Origin: Thermococcaceae archaeon
GTDB lineage: Archaea > Methanobacteriota_B > Thermococci > Thermococcales > Thermococcaceae
Direction of reading: 5' to 3'
DNA: 5,930 nucleotides
Assembly: GCA_027064745.1 (NCBI GenBank)
Contig: JAMOPD010000168.1
Location: forward strand, 1-5,930
In this document: one piece after another, positions 1-5,329 of the stretch
Numbering within the stretch: the first letter of the stretch is position 1
Layout: every line of letters begins with the position of its first letter
The notes under the pieces: generated by a model
Database searches by the model: none
Seen by the model: only the letters and a program-made list of their open reading frames with translations
Told to the model about the DNA's origin: nothing
Translations under genes and position numbers: made by a program

Positions 1-150
1 GGTGCTGTCGTTGGTATTGGCTTAGCCAGAGGAGTAAAGGCAATAAACAAAGACATCCTTAAAGATATAGTGATTTCATGGTTTGTTACAGTGCCTGTGG
101 CGGCAATAATTTCAGGAGTTATATTTAAGATTTTAATGCTTGTGGGGTGA
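1..150 (+). CDS. PiT-family inorganic phosphate permease, C-terminal end (partial)
   Basis: The open frame from base 1 to the TGA at 148-150 encodes the last 49 residues of a membrane protein; the start lies outside the window. The fragment begins GAVVGIGLARG, followed by a KDI/W element and a hydrophobic helix (about residues 23-49, from DIVISWF to the end). This matches the C-terminal half of PiT/PHO4 phosphate transporters, which carry a conserved G-x-G-x-A-R-G loop before a last helix with W and T-x-P. Members of the family import inorganic phosphate in symport with H+ or Na+ across the cytoplasmic membrane. Only 4 bases separate its stop from the ATG of the DUF47/PhoU-like gene, a pairing common in archaea and bacteria that supports the assignment. 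The family call rests on a short stretch, so the exact subfamily and coupling ion cannot be read. Confidence 0.8.
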   Translation, partial: GAVVGIGLARGVKAINKDILKDIVISWFVTVPVAAIISGVIFKILMLVG

Positions 151-151
151 T
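146..151 (+). promoter_or_regulatory. Ribosome binding site deciding the DUF47 start
   Basis: GGTGAT overlaps the permease stop codon and lies 3 bases before the ATG at 155. It supports ATG 155 over the in-frame TTG at 140, which has no such site and would add five residues. Confidence 0.7.
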
Positions 152-154
152 AAT

Positions 155-829
155 ATGCAGGTATGGACAAAGCTGTTTGCCAAGAGTCCGTTCAAGCCTC
201 TCATAAAGCATGCTGAGGTCGTTATTCAGACTGTTGAGACTCTTGAAAAGGCTATAAACTGCTGGGAGGCTGGTGATTACGAAACTGCCAGAAAGTATGC
301 TATAGAGGTGGATCGACTGGAAGACATAGCTGACAGAATAAAAGAGGAAATTAGGGACAGCTTGAGCTCGAAATTATTCATGCCCGTAAACCGAGGAGAC
401 ATCCTGATATATCTTCACATGCAGGATAAAGTTGCAGATGCTGCTGAGGATACTGCTAAATGGCTTCTCGTGATGGAGCCTAACACAGTCCCCAGTGAGA
501 TAAAAACTACATTGAAAGAAATGGCTGAAGAGAGCATAAGGGTTGCAAAGCTGGTCTATAAGGCGATTGTTCAAATGGATACTGTAATAGAAAGTGGTTT
601 CAGCGAGAAGGAAATTGAGAATGAGTATAAGCTGATAAAGGAAATTGAGAGTGTTGAGAACAAAATTGATGATTTGGATACTCAGTTAATGAGGCTTGTC
701 TTTCAGAACGCTAAGGAGATGAACTGGGGAGTTGGAATATACATACTCAACATAGCTAGAACTCTATCGAATATCTCAGATAAAGCCAAAGACGCCGCAG
801 AAAGAATAAGGTTGATGATGAACAAATGA
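155..829 (+). CDS. DUF47 / PhoU-like phosphate transport regulator
   Basis: This 224-residue all-helical, soluble protein belongs to the DUF47 (TIGR00153) family, the PhoU-like partner of PiT phosphate permeases. The start is set at ATG 155 because of the GGTGAT site just before it. Two halves repeat the same plan: E56xxxD60 and D91xxxD95 in the first, E168xxxD172 and D209xxxD213 in the second. The segments DKVADAAE (91-98) and DKAKDAAE (209-216) are nearly identical. These E/DxxxD motifs are the metal-cluster ligands known from PhoU structures, so a two-fold bundle binding metal ions is likely. Residues 150-178 look like a charged coiled coil. The 4-base gap after the permease implies co-transcription and a role in controlling phosphate uptake, probably at the inner face of the membrane. 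Length is close to the family norm of roughly 210-230. The family is secure; the regulatory mechanism in archaea is inference. Confidence 0.9.
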   Translation: MQVWTKLFAKSPFKPLIKHAEVVIQTVETLEKAINCWEAGDYETARKYAIEVDRLEDIADRIKEEIRDSLSSKLFMPVNRGDILIYLHMQDKVADAAEDTAKWLLVMEPNTVPSEIKTTLKEMAEESIRVAKLVYKAIVQMDTVIESGFSEKEIENEYKLIKEIESVENKIDDLDTQLMRLVFQNAKEMNWGVGIYILNIARTLSNISDKAKDAAERIRLMMNK

Positions 830-859
830 GAAATTCGTCATTGGTAAATGAACAAATGA
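818..859 (+). repeat. 12-bp direct repeat at and after the DUF47 stop
   Basis: ATGAACAAATGA occurs at 818-829, where it encodes the last residues M-N-K and the stop, and again exactly 30 bases later at 848-859 in the same frame. The wider 30-base blocks (800-829 and 830-859) match at about 18 of 30 positions by eye. It may be a decayed tandem duplication of the gene end, or chance. Confidence 0.45.
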
Positions 860-869
860 AGAAAGAGGT

Positions 870-1097
870 TCAGATAGCTATCATTGTAGAGGTCATCTGT
901 ATCTCTGTCATCTTTCTTATCTTTTCTGTGATGAACTGATCAAGCTCTTTGAGTGTTTCGGTTTCAACCTTGACTATAAGATCATATTCTCCATAGACCA
1001 CATAGGCCTCTTTAACCTCAGGCATGGCAAGAAGTTTCTCCATAACCTCTCTTTCCTTTCCAGCGGCTGTAACCATCAAAATAAAAGCTGTCACCAT
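870..1097 (-). CDS. Stand-alone Lrp/AsnC-type ligand-binding (RAM) domain protein
   Basis: This 75-residue protein is a complete RAM (regulation of amino acid metabolism) domain without the helix-turn-helix of full Lrp/AsnC regulators. It shows the beta-alpha-beta-beta-alpha-beta pattern: strand 2-10, helix from about 14, strand with YVVYGEYDLIVKV (32-44), a second helix from about 48, and a final strand 66-75. The G36-E-Y-D39 turn is the typical G-x-Y-D signature at the ligand/assembly interface. Such 'demi' feast/famine proteins are known from Pyrococcus; they assemble into rings, bind amino acids, and may modulate full-length Lrp proteins. It lacks a DNA-binding region, so a direct repressor role is unlikely. 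The ATG has a GGTGGTC site 4 bases upstream, and no in-frame upstream extension is evident that could encode a DNA-binding domain, so the short form is genuine. It converges on the DUF47 gene with a 40-base gap and diverges from the kinase-like gene. Confidence 0.9.
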   Translation of the reverse strand: MVTAFILMVTAAGKEREVMEKLLAMPEVKEAYVVYGEYDLIVKVETETLKELDQFITEKIRKMTEIQMTSTMIAI

Positions 1098-1101
1098 TTC
1101 C

Positions 1102-1108
1102 GACCACC
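1102..1108 (-). promoter_or_regulatory. Ribosome binding site of the RAM protein gene
   Basis: On the minus strand GGTGGTC precedes the ATG (1095-1097) by 4 bases. It fixes the start and excludes a longer Lrp-type protein. Confidence 0.7.
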
Positions 1109-1109
1109 A

Positions 1110-1119
1110 AAAATATTTT
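1110..1119 (+). promoter_or_regulatory. Candidate TATA box for the kinase-like gene
   Basis: AAAATATTTT, a perfect 10-bp palindrome, ends 33 bases before the ATG at 1153. With the usual archaeal spacing of about 25-27 bases from TATA centre to start of transcription, the mRNA would begin near 1141 and carry a short leader of about 12 bases. It also lies right behind the RAM ribosome binding site, too close to act as that gene's TATA box. Confidence 0.5.
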
Positions 1120-1130
1120 ATCCCTTTGGG

Positions 1131-1137
1131 TATTTAA
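1131..1137 (-). promoter_or_regulatory. Candidate TATA box for the RAM protein gene
   Basis: On the minus strand TTAAATA lies 33 bases before the ATG. Transcription would then start near 1108, just at the GGTGGTC ribosome binding site. It sits downstream of the candidate TATA box of the divergent kinase-like gene, so the two promoters overlap. Confidence 0.4.
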
Positions 1138-1152
1138 GCTTATCGAAAGGCC

Positions 1153-1800
1153 ATGTTTGAGCATTTATTTCCCAGAGAAAGGTTTCAAAGGTTTTATAAA
1201 TTTCTGGAGGAGAAAGGGTTTGAAAATCCGTCTCCCTTCTCTAAGGGAACGACGAGTTTAATCTTTAAAGGAAAAATGCATGAAGAGAATGTCATAATAA
1301 AGCTCGCTCGTCCAGATTCTCCCAGGTATAACCTTTCCCGAGAGGCTGAGATTATCAAAGTGCTGGAAGGTAGAGGGATAACACCTGCTTTAATTGAATA
1401 TGGAACTTTTGAAGGGTTGGACTACCTCATAAGGAGGTTTGCTCCTGGTGAGCCCATACTTTACGCGGATGTTGAAAAGCAGCACCTCATTGAAATAGTG
1501 AAGAAAACGGCCCTTCTTGATGCTCTTGGCATTGACCACGGCCAGATTCAGGGAGGGAAGCATATAATAATTGGAAAGGGTGTATGGATTATCGATTTTG
1601 AGAAAGCTGGCTTTAGAAAGCCCAAAAATCTAACATCGGCCATAGCGATGCTCTTCTTAAATGACAACTCAATTTCAAAGAGAATAATAACAAAATTCGG
1701 GCTCAATAGTGATTTTTTGAGCCTGATTATGGAGGCGGCTGAGGAATATAAGAGGAGTAGAAATGTAGAGGGGATTCTTTCACTTATTTCCAGTCTTTAA
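1153..1800 (+). CDS. Protein-kinase-like protein, COG2112 type (RIO/Bud32-like fold), atypical catalytic loop
   Basis: This 215-residue protein has the order of kinase motifs: a small-residue nucleotide loop FSKGTTSLIFKG (29-40), the lysine of VIIK (K50), an acidic helix with E64/E66, a hinge region YLIRRFAPGEPI (91-102), a catalytic loop GIDHGQIQGGKH (126-137) and a metal-binding IIDFE (146-150, D148). The size and motifs resemble the small archaeal kinases of the Bud32/RIO type, and I assign it to the predicted Ser/Thr kinase family COG2112. The odd feature is the catalytic loop: where Bud32 has HGDLTTSN, this protein has HGQIQGGK, so the catalytic Asp is Gln131 and the metal-binding Asn is Lys136, with an Asp (D128) just before the His. 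My recollection is that DHGQ and DFEKA are conserved in this family, so this is probably a family trait and not decay. The substrate is unknown. The ribosome binding site is weak (AAAGG), fitting a short leader. The stop overlaps the convergent membrane protein gene. Confidence 0.8.
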   Translation: MFEHLFPRERFQRFYKFLEEKGFENPSPFSKGTTSLIFKGKMHEENVIIKLARPDSPRYNLSREAEIIKVLEGRGITPALIEYGTFEGLDYLIRRFAPGEPILYADVEKQHLIEIVKKTALLDALGIDHGQIQGGKHIIIGKGVWIIDFEKAGFRKPKNLTSAIAMLFLNDNSISKRIITKFGLNSDFLSLIMEAAEEYKRSRNVEGILSLISSL

Positions 1801-2120
1801 TTACTCGCATTTCTCCGGGTCTTTAGATAATCCATCACATAGAAAAAGACGGGGATTAAAATCGCTAGCAGGATTATTCCAACCCTCGGATCAGAGAAAT
1901 ATCCAAACACCAAGATGACTACTATCATGGTACCTATCATCATAAAAAGATCCTTATCAAAGAGCCTTGAGCTTGCCATTATGTTCTGTTCTCTTGAGAT
2001 ATATGCAAGATAAAGAGGTATTCCTATGGCAGCTATTACAACTCCAAGGTATGTTCTCAGCGCAATAGAAACAACGAGACTCACAACGAGTATAAGACCC
2101 ACCACATGCTCTTCGTTCAT
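1797..2120 (-). CDS. Small four-helix integral membrane protein, function unknown
   Basis: The 107-residue product is almost entirely membrane-embedded. Four hydrophobic segments are visible at about 6-21, 23-41, 58-75 and 79-97, arranged as two hairpins. They are joined by a polar loop (42-57, containing ISREQN and RLFDKD), and the protein ends in a basic tail (KTRRNASN). Positive charge at the tail and in the middle loop suggests both termini face the cytoplasm. I recognise no family motif; it resembles the small hypothetical membrane proteins typical of Thermococcales. The ATG at 2118-2120 has AGGTGA 4 bases before it and a TATA-like box further up, so it has its own promoter, divergent from the M20D/S9 operon. 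Its stop shares the TTAA at 1797-1800 with the kinase-like gene. No function can be inferred from sequence or context. Confidence 0.8.
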   Translation of the reverse strand: MNEEHVVGLILVVSLVVSIALRTYLGVVIAAIGIPLYLAYISREQNIMASSRLFDKDLFMMIGTMIVVILVFGYFSDPRVGIILLAILIPVFFYVMDYLKTRRNASN

Positions 2121-2124
2121 GTTT

Positions 2125-2130
2125 TCACCT
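2125..2130 (-). promoter_or_regulatory. Ribosome binding site of the membrane protein gene
   Basis: AGGTGA on the minus strand, 4 bases before the ATG, confirms the start of the four-helix protein. Confidence 0.7.
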
Positions 2131-2152
2131 ATCCATGTGGTTTTCCCAGCTG

Positions 2153-2161
2153 AATTAAAAA
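2153..2161 (-). promoter_or_regulatory. Candidate TATA box for the membrane protein gene
   Basis: TTTTTAATT on the minus strand is centred about 37 bases before the ATG. That places the start of transcription near 2130, right before the AGGTGA site. Confidence 0.45.
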
Positions 2162-2162
2162 C

Positions 2163-2172
2163 TTTTGCAAAA
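2163..2172. promoter_or_regulatory. Palindrome TTTTGCAAAA between divergent promoters (possible operator)
   Basis: A perfect 10-bp palindrome lies exactly between the candidate TATA boxes of the divergent membrane-protein gene (2153-2161) and the M20D gene (2176-2182), covering the likely TFB recognition position of the latter. A regulator bound here could affect both genes. AT-rich palindromes also arise by chance, and I cannot link it to a known factor. Confidence 0.3.
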
Positions 2173-2175
2173 ACA

Positions 2176-2182
2176 TTAAATA
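2176..2182 (+). promoter_or_regulatory. Candidate TATA box of the M20D-S9 operon
   Basis: TTAAATA preceded by AAAAACA, a purine-rich stretch suitable as a TFB recognition element. It predicts a transcription start near 2205, at or after the first ATG (2204) and about 29 bases before the preferred ATG (2234). A second candidate, AATTATAA at 2192-2199, would start the mRNA near 2222. Confidence 0.4.
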
Positions 2183-2219
2183 GTAAAGCACAATTATAAC
2201 GTTATGAATGACATCGAAT

Positions 2220-2226
2220 GGAGGGG
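2220..2226 (+). promoter_or_regulatory. Ribosome binding site deciding the M20D start
   Basis: GGAGGGG ends 7 bases before the ATG at 2234. The upstream in-frame ATG at 2204 has no comparable site, and the added residues MNDIEWRGLL would come from the leader itself. Confidence 0.7.
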
Positions 2227-2233
2227 ACTTCTT

Positions 2234-3394
2234 ATGGAGAAAATCATCGAAAGGGCTAAGTCCCTTGAGGATTACATAGTGAAAATGAGAAGGGATTTTC
2301 ACATGCATCCCGAGCTGAAGTATGAGGAAGTCAGAACATCAAGAATTGTGGAAGAAGAACTCAAGAGCCTTGGTTATGAAGTTGTGAGGACTGCAAAAAC
2401 TGGGGTTATCGGAATTTTGAAGGGCAAAACACCCACTGTGGCTTTAAGGGCTGATATGGATGCTCTACCAGTCCAGGAGGAAAACGACGTTTCATACAAA
2501 TCAAAAATCCCTGGAAAGATGCATGCCTGTGGGCATGATGCCCATACTGCAATGCTCCTTGGGGCCGCAAGAATCCTGGCTGAACTGAAAGACGAGCTAA
2601 AAGGAACTGTTAAACTAATCTTTCAGCCTGCTGAGGAAGGCGGCCTCGGCTCAAAGCTCATCGTTGAGGAAGGCCATCTGGATGACGTGGATGCTATCTT
2701 TGGGATTCATGTATGGGCTGAGCTGCCCTCTGGAACAATAGGAATAAGAGAAGGCCCTCTCTTAGCTTCAGCGGATGCATTTAGAGTAGTTATAAAGGGA
2801 AGAGGCGGACATGGCGCAGTACCACAATTTGCCAATGATCCAATTCCTGCCGCCATGGACATAGCTCAGGCCTTTTATAAGATTCTCGTAAGGGAAGTTG
2901 ACCCTCTTGAGCCTGTGGCTCTGAGCGTTACCTCTATACAGGCAGGTAACACGTTCAATGTAATTCCAGAAAAAGCTGAGCTCCTGGGCACATTTAGGAC
3001 TTTCAACGAGGAAGTGAGAGGCTACCTAACAAAGAGGATGGGGGAGATAGTGGAAGGGTATGCAAAGGCACATAACGTTGAAGCGAGCTTTGACCTGACA
3101 ATAGAGCCCATTCCACCCACAATCAACGATAAGAGCCTTGCAGAATTTGCAAGAGAGACTTTACAGCCTCTCGGGGAGATTGTTGAACCAAAGCCCACAA
3201 TGGGCGCTGAGGATTTCTCCCTATATCTAAAGAAAGCTCCGGGTCTTTTCCTTCTCCTTGGAATCAGGAACGAGGAAAAAGGGATAATTTATCCGCACCA
3301 CCATCCAAAGTTCAACGTTGATGAATCCGTCCTCTGGAAAGGAAGTGCCGCTTACGCCCTCTTAGCTTACAGGTATCTGGAGGAGTCTGAATGA
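2234..3394 (+). CDS. M20D-family metallopeptidase: carboxypeptidase / N-acyl-amino-acid amidohydrolase (CpsA-like)
   Basis: The 386-residue enzyme (396 if ATG 2204 is used; ATG 2234 is preferred for its ribosome binding site) matches the M20D peptidase family of aminoacylases, hippurate hydrolases and archaeal thermostable carboxypeptidases. Dinuclear metal ligands are visible: C99 and H101 in HACGHDAH (97-104), E135 in QPAEEGG (131-137), H159 in GIHVWAE (157-163), and a His of the HHH triplet at 355-357 before PKF. ALRADMDALP (70-79) is the conserved strand before the active site, and GGHGAVP (191-197) in the inserted dimerisation domain (about 178-290) carries H193, which in the family reaches into the partner subunit's active site. 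There is no signal peptide, so it acts in the cytoplasm. Family members in Pyrococcus remove C-terminal amino acids and also deacylate N-acyl amino acids; which activity dominates here cannot be read. Its stop overlaps the start of the S9 peptidase gene by 4 bases. Confidence 0.92.
   Translation: MEKIIERAKSLEDYIVKMRRDFHMHPELKYEEVRTSRIVEEELKSLGYEVVRTAKTGVIGILKGKTPTVALRADMDALPVQEENDVSYKSKIPGKMHACGHDAHTAMLLGAARILAELKDELKGTVKLIFQPAEEGGLGSKLIVEEGHLDDVDAIFGIHVWAELPSGTIGIREGPLLASADAFRVVIKGRGGHGAVPQFANDPIPAAMDIAQAFYKILVREVDPLEPVALSVTSIQAGNTFNVIPEKAELLGTFRTFNEEVRGYLTKRMGEIVEGYAKAHNVEASFDLTIEPIPPTINDKSLAEFARETLQPLGEIVEPKPTMGAEDFSLYLKKAPGLFLLLGIRNEEKGIIYPHHHPKFNVDESVLWKGSAAYALLAYRYLEESE
3379..3385 (+). 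promoter_or_regulatory. Ribosome binding site of the S9 peptidase gene inside the M20D end
   Basis: GGAGGAG within the last codons of the M20D gene lies 5 bases before the ATG at 3391, which fixes that start and allows translation re-initiation at the ATGA overlap. Confidence 0.7.
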
Positions 3395-5271
3395 AGTGGG
3401 ATGAAAAAACCTTTGCAAAGTTTTCCTACTTGAGCGATGTAAGGATTTCAAGAGATGGAAATCAAGTGGCATATGTCATGACAAAGGCAAACCTAAAAAC
3501 AGACAAATATGACAATACAGTAATAATTGAAAGCCTCAAAAATGGGGAAAGGAAGTTTATAGAGAATGCCACAATGCCCCGCTTCTCTCCCGATGGGAAC
3601 AAAATGAGTGTTGTAAGAATAAGCGAAGAGAAAAAGACAAGCGAACTCTGGCTTTATGACCTCAGAAGTATGAGTGGAAAGAAAATCGGAGAATACGAGA
3701 ATATAATTAATGTTCAGTGGGGGCCTGACAGCAGAAGAATCCTCATAACCGACTTTAAGAGACGTGGGGACGAGTATCTATACTTTGAAGACAAAACTCC
3801 TGTCTGGTTTGATATGAAAGGTTTTTTAGATGGCGAGAAAACAATGCTCCAGTTAATTGACAGTGAAAGCGAGGAAGTAATTGATACAATTGCAATAGAG
3901 TCATTTGCCTTGCCCTACTTCAATGTTGCAGTTTGGCATGGAGATAAGATTGTCTATAATGTGCCTAAAGAGGAAAACCCTTACAAGCTCTTTGATATAT
4001 TTATCTACGAAGATGACAAAAGTGAAAAAATATTCGGAAACGTCTCGTTTAGAGCAGTTGATTCAAACGGGAAATTACTGGTTCTCCATGGCAAACCAAA
4101 GAAAGACAAGCTCAGTGAGCACGATTATCTCTACATCTGGGACAGCGAGGAGGTCAAGCCCCTTACGGAAAAGTTTATCTACAATAATGGCATGGCGAAA
4201 TTGGATAAAACAGGCAGTGTATACTTTACAATGGCGAAAGAAGGAAGGATCAATCTCCACAAACTCAGTGGGAATGAGTTAATTCCGATTGTTGAAGAAA
4301 ATGCATGGGTCATGGAGTTTGACGTAAGTGATAACGGAAAGATTGTACTCCTCAAGCAAACCGACACCATGCCGAGTGAAGTGTTCCTCTGGGATGGCGA
4401 GCTTAAGCAGCTCACCGAGTACAACGGGCCCATTTTGAGCAAGCTCAAGAGGAGACCAATAAAGCACTTCCGCTTTAAGAGCCTTGATTTAGAGCTTGAC
4501 AGCTGGTACATCAAGCCAGATATAAAAGAAGGCGAGAAAGCTCCCGTTATAGTCTTTGTTCACGGCGGGCCCAAGGGCATGTATGGATATTACTTCAAGT
4601 ACGAGATGCAGCTCTTGGCCGATAAAGGCTTCTACATAGTCTTCGTCAACCCAAGAGGAAGCAACGGTTACGATGAGGGCTTTGCACTTAGAGTGCTTGA
4701 AAGAACGGGTTTGGAGGACTTTCAGGACATAATGAACGGAATTGAAGAATTCTTCAAACTTGAACCCCAGGCAGATAAGGAAAGGGTGGGAATAACTGGA
4801 ATAAGCTACGGGGGCTTTATGACGAACTGGGCGCTAACACAGAGCGATTTGTTCAAAGCCGGAATTAGCGAGAACGGTATAAGCTACTGGCTGACGAGCT
4901 ATGCCTTCTCAGACATAGGTTTATGGTTCGATAAAGAGGTCATCGGTGAAAATCCACTCGAAAACGAGAATTACAAGAAGCTTAGCCCACTATTCTATGC
5001 AGAGAACGTTAAAGCCCCAATACTCATCATTCACAGCCTTGAAGACTACCGCTGCCCGCTCGATCAGAGTGTTATGTTCTACCACGTGCTTAAGGACTTG
5101 GGAAAAGAGGCTTACATTGCAATATTTAAGAAAGGAGCGCATGGGCATAGCATAAGGGGTTCACCAAGACACAGGGCAAAACGCTACAAGCTCATAATGG
5201 AGTTTTTCAAGCGCAAGCTCGTTGAAGGAAAAGAAGGATTTAACGTTGAGGAGGTTTTGAAGGAAGAATGA
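3391..5271 (+). CDS. Acylaminoacyl peptidase (S9 prolyl-oligopeptidase family serine peptidase)
   Basis: The 626-residue protein has the two-domain build of acylaminoacyl peptidases (EC 3.4.19.1). Residues 1 to about 365 form a beta-propeller with WD-like blades (FSPDGNK, WGPDSRR, WDSEE, WDGELKQ). The rest is an alpha/beta-hydrolase domain. The catalytic triad is S472 in GISYGG (470-475), D552 in SLEDYRCP, and H584 in GAHGHS; HGGP (391-394) forms the oxyanion region. The Ser-Asp and Asp-His spacings (80 and 32) agree closely with the Aeropyrum enzyme. The C-terminal domain is very close to what I recall of the Pyrococcus horikoshii enzyme, known as a hexamer of about 630 residues. It releases N-acylated residues from short peptides, with the propeller limiting substrate size. 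No signal peptide, so cytoplasmic. It is translationally coupled to the M20D gene. The propeller half is richer in AT than the catalytic half. The family call is firm; acyl-peptidase versus more general oligopeptidase specificity is inferred. Confidence 0.93.
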   Translation: MKWDEKTFAKFSYLSDVRISRDGNQVAYVMTKANLKTDKYDNTVIIESLKNGERKFIENATMPRFSPDGNKMSVVRISEEKKTSELWLYDLRSMSGKKIGEYENIINVQWGPDSRRILITDFKRRGDEYLYFEDKTPVWFDMKGFLDGEKTMLQLIDSESEEVIDTIAIESFALPYFNVAVWHGDKIVYNVPKEENPYKLFDIFIYEDDKSEKIFGNVSFRAVDSNGKLLVLHGKPKKDKLSEHDYLYIWDSEEVKPLTEKFIYNNGMAKLDKTGSVYFTMAKEGRINLHKLSGNELIPIVEENAWVMEFDVSDNGKIVLLKQTDTMPSEVFLWDGELKQLTEYNGPILSKLKRRPIKHFRFKSLDLELDSWYIKPDIKEGEKAPVIVFVHGGPKGMYGYYFKYEMQLLADKGFYIVFVNPRGSNGYDEGFALRVLERTGLEDFQDIMNGIEEFFKLEPQADKERVGITGISYGGFMTNWALTQSDLFKAGISENGISYWLTSYAFSDIGLWFDKEVIGENPLENENYKKLSPLFYAENVKAPILIIHSLEDYRCPLDQSVMFYHVLKDLGKEAYIAIFKKGAHGHSIRGSPRHRAKRYKLIMEFFKRKLVEGKEGFNVEEVLKEE

Positions 5272-5300
5272 GTTTAGTAATCCCTTCTCTATTCTTTAAC

Positions 5301-5317
5301 TTTTGAGAAGCATTTTT
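5301..5317 (+). terminator. Possible T-rich terminator of the M20D-S9 operon
   Basis: The 58-base gap between the convergent genes contains TTTT (5301-5304) and TTTTT (5313-5317), with no hairpin needed for archaeal termination. These are the only T runs in the gap on the plus strand. The runs are short, so this is a weak call. Confidence 0.3.
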
Positions 5318-5329
5318 GTCACTAGACAT

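Noticed and set aside
140..154. TTG start at 140 extending the DUF47 protein by five residues
   Set aside because: ATG 155 has GGTGAT directly upstream; the TTG lacks a ribosome binding site and would overlap the permease gene.
374..574. Minus-strand open frame of 66 codons inside the DUF47 gene
   Set aside because: It is a shadow of a well-supported gene, with no family resemblance and no ribosome binding site that I can see.
608..650. 13-bp direct repeat (AAGGAAATTGAGA at 608 and 638) in the DUF47 gene
   Set aside because: It encodes similar KEIE segments of a charged coiled coil and is best explained by protein composition, despite the same 30-base spacing as the repeat at the gene end.
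3905..4514. Several open frames on both strands within the propeller part of the S9 peptidase
   Set aside because: The S9 frame is continuous and recognisable through this region; the other frames give low-complexity shadow proteins without start signals.
4946..5155. Plus-strand 69-codon frame in the S9 catalytic domain
   Set aside because: It overlaps the region of catalytic Asp and His in the true frame and has no recognisable content.
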